Of a stretch of 19,341 bases of DNA, positions 15,279-19,341 are shown piece by piece (position 1 is the first letter of the stretch; the number at the start of each line of letters is the position of its first letter). Source of the DNA: Chloroflexota bacterium (lineage in GTDB: Bacteria > Chloroflexota > Dehalococcoidia > GIF9 > UBA5629); NCBI GenBank assembly GCA_026389675.1, contig JAPLHJ010000258.1, positions 1 through 19,341 of the forward strand. The letters are read 5' to 3'. The position numbers and the translations under genes are program-made. The notes under the pieces are model-generated. The model was not told the DNA's origin. It searched no databases and was given only the letters and a program-made list of their open reading frames with translations.

Positions 15279-16076
15279 ATGGTTGAAATTTGGAATATAG
15301 CGATACTTGACCCGATTTTAAACGGGCTGATTGCCCTTTCCCAGGTTTGTTACAACAATTTCGGCCTGGCGATTATCGTGCTCACGATTGTGGTCAGGAT
15401 AGTCTTAATGCCGCTGACATTTAAGCAAACGCAATCTACCAAGGCTATGCAGGCGATGCAACCCAAGCTCCAGGAATTGCAAAAGAAGTACGCCAGGAAC
15501 CAGCAGAAAATGCAGCAGGAGATGATGAGGCTATACAAGGAAGCCGGTATCAACCCGCTTGGCTGCATGTGGCCCATGCTTATACAGATGCCTATCTGGA
15601 TCGCACTATATCAGTCTATCATGCAGGCCCTTGCAGCAACGCCGGAAAACCTGTTGATGTTATCACAGCATCTCTATTCGTGGGATATCGTTGGACAGGC
15701 GATACCTCTAAACGAGGAATTTTTGGGTTTGAAACTATCACAACCGGATCCCACTTTAATATTAGCTATCCTGGTGGGCCTCTCGATGTGGGTGCAGCAG
15801 AAAATGGTTACCGCGCCGTCTACTGACCCCAAGCAGGCGCAGATGGCCAGCATGACTACCATGATGATGCCGATGATGTTTGCCTTCTTTACGCTGTCTT
15901 TTCCCAGCGGCCTCGCTTTGTACTGGGTCGTATCAAATATAATTGGAATCGTGATACAGTATTTTGTCGGTGGTGGTTGGGGTTACTTTACATTTCCCTC
16001 TTTCAAACCGCAACCGCAAACATCTGCCCCTGAGCAGCAGCGGGCATTAAAAGAAGGAAGCGATAAAAAGAATTGA
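15279..16076 (+). CDS. yidC: Membrane protein insertase YidC/Oxa1/Alb3
   Basis: A 265-residue integral membrane insertase of the short, Gram-positive type without the large periplasmic domain of E. coli. The first conserved helix (about 28-47) holds the key groove arginine, Arg40, in TIVVRIVLMPLTFKQ. A basic, Gln/Met-rich cytoplasmic hairpin follows (about 48-90), then the conserved NPLGCMWPMLIQMPIWIALY and further hydrophobic segments ending in ALYWVVSNIIGIVIQYF. The tail is short and charged. No cleavable lipoprotein signal precedes it. The ATG is 5 bases after the lipoprotein stop, and its own stop codon overlaps the jag start (TTGA). Confidence 0.96.
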   Translation: MVEIWNIAILDPILNGLIALSQVCYNNFGLAIIVLTIVVRIVLMPLTFKQTQSTKAMQAMQPKLQELQKKYARNQQKMQQEMMRLYKEAGINPLGCMWPMLIQMPIWIALYQSIMQALAATPENLLMLSQHLYSWDIVGQAIPLNEEFLGLKLSQPDPTLILAILVGLSMWVQQKMVTAPSTDPKQAQMASMTTMMMPMMFAFFTLSFPSGLALYWVVSNIIGIVIQYFVGGGWGYFTFPSFKPQPQTSAPEQQRALKEGSDKKN

Positions 16077-16732
16077 GAGAACTGGAAATAAACGCTAAGA
16101 CGGTTGAAGAAGCAACCAGGATCGCGCTGGAGCAACTTGGTGTTACGCGGGACGACCTGGAGATAATCGTGTTGAAGAAGGGCAAGTCCGGCGTGTTGGG
16201 TGTGGGTGCTGAGGATGCCAAGATTAAAGTGATCCTGGAAGATGACTATAACAGGGCAGCAGGCGCAGAGAACGGCGAGGCTGATACCGCCAGGCAGGTT
16301 TTATGCGACATATTACGTGTCATGGGAATCGGCGCAACTGTAGAGGTTACCCTGGCTCCTGATATAAATACACCGGTCTTGCTCAATATTGAAGGTGATG
16401 ACCTCGGTGTTTTGATCGGCCGCAGGGGACAGGCCCTGTCGTCCCTGCAATACTTAGTCAGGCTGATTGTAGCTGAGAAGCTGAAGAAATGGGTATCGGT
16501 AAATGTGGATGTCGATTGGTACAAGAAACGTCACTATGAGGCTTTGAAGAAGCTTGCGCTTCGCCTGGCTGAACAGGTTGCCAGGAGGAAACGCCCGGTT
16601 ACCATGGAACCCATGCCACCGGATGAAAGAAGGATAATTCACATAACCCTGGCCAACCATGCGGACGTTAATACACAGAGCACTGGTGAAGGTGATGGAC
16701 GCTGTGTGGTGATTCAGCCCGGGAAGCGCTAA
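16073..16732 (+). CDS. jag: RNA-binding protein Jag/KhpB (Jag_N, KH, R3H)
   Basis: A 219-residue cytoplasmic RNA-binding protein that is regularly found downstream of yidC. The Jag_N domain occupies about residues 1-52 (TVEEATRIALEQLG, then GKSGVLGVGAEDAKI). The KH domain has its GxxG loop as GRRG at 116-119, in VLIGRRGQALSSLQYLV. The C-terminal R3H domain shows ERRIIHITLANH with the R-x3-H motif. Homologues bind small RNAs or mRNAs and affect cell division and envelope growth in Gram-positive bacteria. The start is TTG at 16073, sharing 4 bases with the yidC stop. ileS begins only two bases after its stop codon. Confidence 0.94.
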   Translation: MRELEINAKTVEEATRIALEQLGVTRDDLEIIVLKKGKSGVLGVGAEDAKIKVILEDDYNRAAGAENGEADTARQVLCDILRVMGIGATVEVTLAPDINTPVLLNIEGDDLGVLIGRRGQALSSLQYLVRLIVAEKLKKWVSVNVDVDWYKKRHYEALKKLALRLAEQVARRKRPVTMEPMPPDERRIIHITLANHADVNTQSTGEGDGRCVVIQPGKR

Positions 16733-16734
16733 AC

Positions 16735-19341
16735 ATGTTCCAGCCTGTTAACAGCAAAGTCAGTTTCCCCGAAATTGAAAGGAAAATACTCGAATTCTGG
16801 CGTGCTAACCGCATCTTTGAAAAAAGCATTGAGGCCAGGAGTTCTTCCCCTAAATACATTTTTTACGAGGGTCCGCCCACTGCCAATGGTAACCCCGGCA
16901 TACATCACGTGTTGTCGAGGGTTTTCAAGGATGTTATTCCACGCTATAAGACAATGAAAGGGTTTTGCGTGCCCAGGAAGGCCGGCTGGGATACCCATGG
17001 GTTACCGGTGGAACTCGAGGTCGAAAAGCAACTGGGCTTCACCGGTAAAGCGCAGATTGAAAGTTACGGCGTGGCGAAATTTAATGCCCTCTGCCGCGAA
17101 AGCGTCTTCAAATATCTCAAGCAATGGGATTCCCTCACGGAGCGAATTGCCTTTTGGGTTGATATCGACCATCCGTACGTAACCTTGGATAATGCATATA
17201 TTGAATCCTGCTGGTGGGCTATTAAACAATTGTGGGACAAAGGGTTGATATACCAGGGATATAAAGTCACCCCCCATTGCCCAAGGTGCGGGACATCACT
17301 AAGCTCGCACGAAGTTGCGCTGGGATATAAGGATGACACAGTCGACCCATCGGTCTATATTAAGTTTCAGATAAAGGCGCTTCCTGCGGAAATTGCCGGG
17401 GAAAAATCGCCGGGCTTTTCCCTAAGCAAAGCTGTTTCAGATGGCAAGGCCTATTTTCTGGCCTGGACGACGACGCCCTGGACGTTGCCCGGCAACACGT
17501 CGCTCGCACTGGCTGCGGATGCCGACTATGCCGTGATAGAGTACCAGGGTGACTTCCTGGTATTTGCCAGAGCTTTGATGGAGCAAGCCGGGATTGGGGA
17601 TAGGCCTGTATTAAAAACCATCAAAGGCAGCCAATTGACCGGGTCCCTATATATTCCTCTTTTCAATCCGCATGAGTTCAACGTGGAGCGGAAACGTGCC
17701 CGCGAGGGACAACCGGGGCAATTCGATATCCAGGAACCTGATGCTCACCTGACCTATAAAGTAATCACTGCTGATTTCGTATCTATGGAAGATGGGACGG
17801 GCATCGTCCACATAGCACCCGCCTTCGGTGAAGTGGATTTCCTGGCGGGTCTTGAGCATAACCTGGACTTTGTTCAGCAGGTTGATCTCAGCGGTAATAT
17901 AACCGGTACATATCCGTTCTCGGGGAAATTTGTTAAGGCAGCGGACCCTGAGGTGCTTGCAGATTTAGACAGGAGGGGTTTGCTGCATAAAAGCGGTAAG
18001 ATTACCCATACCTATCCTTTCTGCTGGCGGTGTGATGCGCCGCTGGTTTACTATGCCAAGAAGACATGGTATATCAGGACTTCCGCCAAAAAGGACGAGA
18101 TGATCGCAGGGAACCGGCAGATAAACTGGTATCCCGAACACATAAAGGAAGGCCGTTTTGGTGATTGGCTGCAGAATAATGTGGATTGGGCTTTTTCAAG
18201 GGAGAGATACTGGGGCACACCGCTAAATATCTGGAATTGCGAAAACTGCAATCACTTTGAGTGCCTGGGTGGTTTAGACGAGATAAAGGCCAGGAAGGGG
18301 TTAAAGGGATTTGCCGGGGATATGGACCTGCACCGTCCCTACGTTGATGATATTAGCTACGATTGCCCGGAGTGCGGCGGAAAGATGGCCCGCCAGACTG
18401 AGGTTATCGACTGCTGGTTCGACTCGGGCGCCATGCCTTTTGCCCAGTGGCATTATCCTTTTGAGAATGACAGCAAATTCAAAGAAAGCTTTCCGGCGGA
18501 TTATATATCGGAAGCAGTCGACCAGACCAGGGGTTGGTTCTATAGCCTGCATGCCATATCGACCCTGGTATTCGGGCAGCATAGCTATAAAAATGTCATC
18601 TGCCTGGGACATATCCTGGATGCCGAGGGTGAGAAAATGAGCAAGACCCGCGGTAACGTGGTTGATCCCTGGATAGTCCTGGATTCTTCCGGCGCCGACG
18701 CGCTCAGGTGGTATATGTTTACCTCGGGACCTCCCGGTAATGTGCGCCGCATGTCACCCGATATGGTTGTCGAAGTGATGCGTAATTTCCTCATGACCCT
18801 CTGGAATACCTATTCTTTTTTTGTTATATATGCCAATATCGATAATTTTATCCCCGGTACTCAACCCGTTTCGTTGACTTCGGAACTCGACAAATGGCTG
18901 ATGTCAAGGTTAAATCAATTAGTCTTAGATGTGGATGAACTGCTGGCTAATTATGACCCGACTACGGCAGGACGTAAGATCGAATCTTTCGTCAGCGACC
19001 TTTCCAACTGGTATGTGAGGCGAAGCAGGAGACGTTTCTGGAAGAGTCAGAACGACGACGATAAGCTGTCCGCGTACAATTGCCTTTATCAAACGCTGGT
19101 GACCCTTTCAAAATTGCTGGCGCCGTTCATCCCGTTTGTTGCCGATGAGATGTATCAAAACCTGGTGCGGAGCGTGGACGGCAAAGCGCCGGAAAGCGTG
19201 CATCTTGTCTCATTCCCCGTAGCCGACAGGGATTTAATTAACGCAGGTATCATCGAAGATACAGAGTTGGCCATGAAAGTCTGCAGCATGGGGAGGGCAG
19301 CCAGGTCCAAGAGCGCTGTAAAGGTCAGGCAACCGCTGCCC
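16735..19341 (+). CDS. ileS: Isoleucyl-tRNA synthetase, C-terminus beyond window
   Basis: The first 869 residues of a class I synthetase charging tRNA-Ile; members of this type are about 1030-1070 residues. The catalytic Rossmann fold begins with EGPPTANG, but the HIGH motif reads GIHH at residues 55-58. GWDTHGLPVE follows, then a CPRCGTSLSSHEVALGYK zinc segment. The CP1 editing domain has WTTTPWTLPGN and GTGIVHIAPAFGEVD. Next come RYWGTP, FDSGAMPFAQ and EAVDQTRGWFYSLH, and KMSKT at 634-638 where KMSKS is usual. The helical anticodon-binding domain follows. The sequence is closer to the Thermus/eukaryote-like type (IleRS2) than to the common bacterial IleRS1. The ATG is two bases after jag, so no T-box leader is possible. 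The window ends inside the C-terminal region. Confidence 0.96.
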   Translation, partial: MFQPVNSKVSFPEIERKILEFWRANRIFEKSIEARSSSPKYIFYEGPPTANGNPGIHHVLSRVFKDVIPRYKTMKGFCVPRKAGWDTHGLPVELEVEKQLGFTGKAQIESYGVAKFNALCRESVFKYLKQWDSLTERIAFWVDIDHPYVTLDNAYIESCWWAIKQLWDKGLIYQGYKVTPHCPRCGTSLSSHEVALGYKDDTVDPSVYIKFQIKALPAEIAGEKSPGFSLSKAVSDGKAYFLAWTTTPWTLPGNTSLALAADADYAVIEYQGDFLVFARALMEQAGIGDRPVLKTIKGSQLTGSLYIPLFNPHEFNVERKRAREGQPGQFDIQEPDAHLTYKVITADFVSMEDGTGIVHIAPAFGEVDFLAGLEHNLDFVQQVDLSGNITGTYPFSGKFVKAADPEVLADLDRRGLLHKSGKITHTYPFCWRCDAPLVYYAKKTWYIRTSAKKDEMIAGNRQINWYPEHIKEGRFGDWLQNNVDWAFSRERYWGTPLNIWNCENCNHFECLGGLDEIKARKGLKGFAGDMDLHRPYVDDISYDCPECGGKMARQTEVIDCWFDSGAMPFAQWHYPFENDSKFKESFPADYISEAVDQTRGWFYSLHAISTLVFGQHSYKNVICLGHILDAEGEKMSKTRGNVVDPWIVLDSSGADALRWYMFTSGPPGNVRRMSPDMVVEVMRNFLMTLWNTYSFFVIYANIDNFIPGTQPVSLTSELDKWLMSRLNQLVLDVDELLANYDPTTAGRKIESFVSDLSNWYVRRSRRRFWKSQNDDDKLSAYNCLYQTLVTLSKLLAPFIPFVADEMYQNLVRSVDGKAPESVHLVSFPVADRDLINAGIIEDTELAMKVCSMGRAARSKSAVKVRQPLP

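Noticed and set aside
16733..16734. T-box riboswitch before ileS
   Set aside because: Only two bases separate the jag stop from the ileS start, and no T-box sequence is seen in the end of jag.

Overview
This window carries 18 protein-coding loci and no tRNA, rRNA, CRISPR array or insertion sequence that I can see. It looks like a core chromosomal segment of a bacterium. Gene order (a ychF-like gene, dgt, dnaG and rpoD on one strand, rpsF-ssb-rpsR-rpmH-rnpA-yidD-yidC-jag-ileS on the other), a Thermus-like isoleucyl-tRNA synthetase and the style of RpoD and DnaG fit a Chloroflexota lineage, probably an uncultured relative of Dehalococcoidia. That placement is inference from memory of these families, not from a search.

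Left block (1-4382, minus strand). A broken sbcC/rad50 is followed by a LOG-family protein and a metallo-beta-lactamase/beta-CASP ribonuclease that runs off the left edge. The last two overlap by 8 bases. sbcC is interrupted by a 58-bp imperfect direct repeat (2162-2277) that shifts the frame. All seven differences between the repeat copies fall at third codon positions, which points to a join between two diverged alleles (strain recombination or an assembly chimera) rather than a recent duplication.

Middle block (4550-12178). ffh (SRP54) stands alone on the plus strand. Converging on it is a minus-strand group of a ychF-like P-loop NTPase, dgt, dnaG, rpoD and a small membrane-anchored protein. 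This is a macromolecular-synthesis type cluster in which the dnaG stop codon abuts the rpoD start codon.

Right block (12258-19341, plus strand). Divergent from ychF, a good extended -10 promoter drives rpsF-ssb-rpsR, followed closely by rpmH, rnpA, yidD, a beta-propeller lipoprotein, yidC, jag and ileS (cut by the right edge). Most gaps are 0-36 bases and several genes overlap, so this could be one long transcript. It joins two clusters that flank the replication origin separately in Bacillus. The sequence between ychF and rpsF contains a perfect 22-bp palindrome with TATAAT on both strands.

The observations I rate highest are the two-allele junction in sbcC, the swapped HIGH motif (GIHH) in the isoleucyl-tRNA synthetase, the symmetric divergent promoter, and the beta-propeller lipoprotein placed inside the membrane-insertase operon. 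I did not find a clearly new defence or mobile system here. No intergenic stretch exceeds 300 bases; the longest, 4383-4549, shows no promoter or RNA I would defend.
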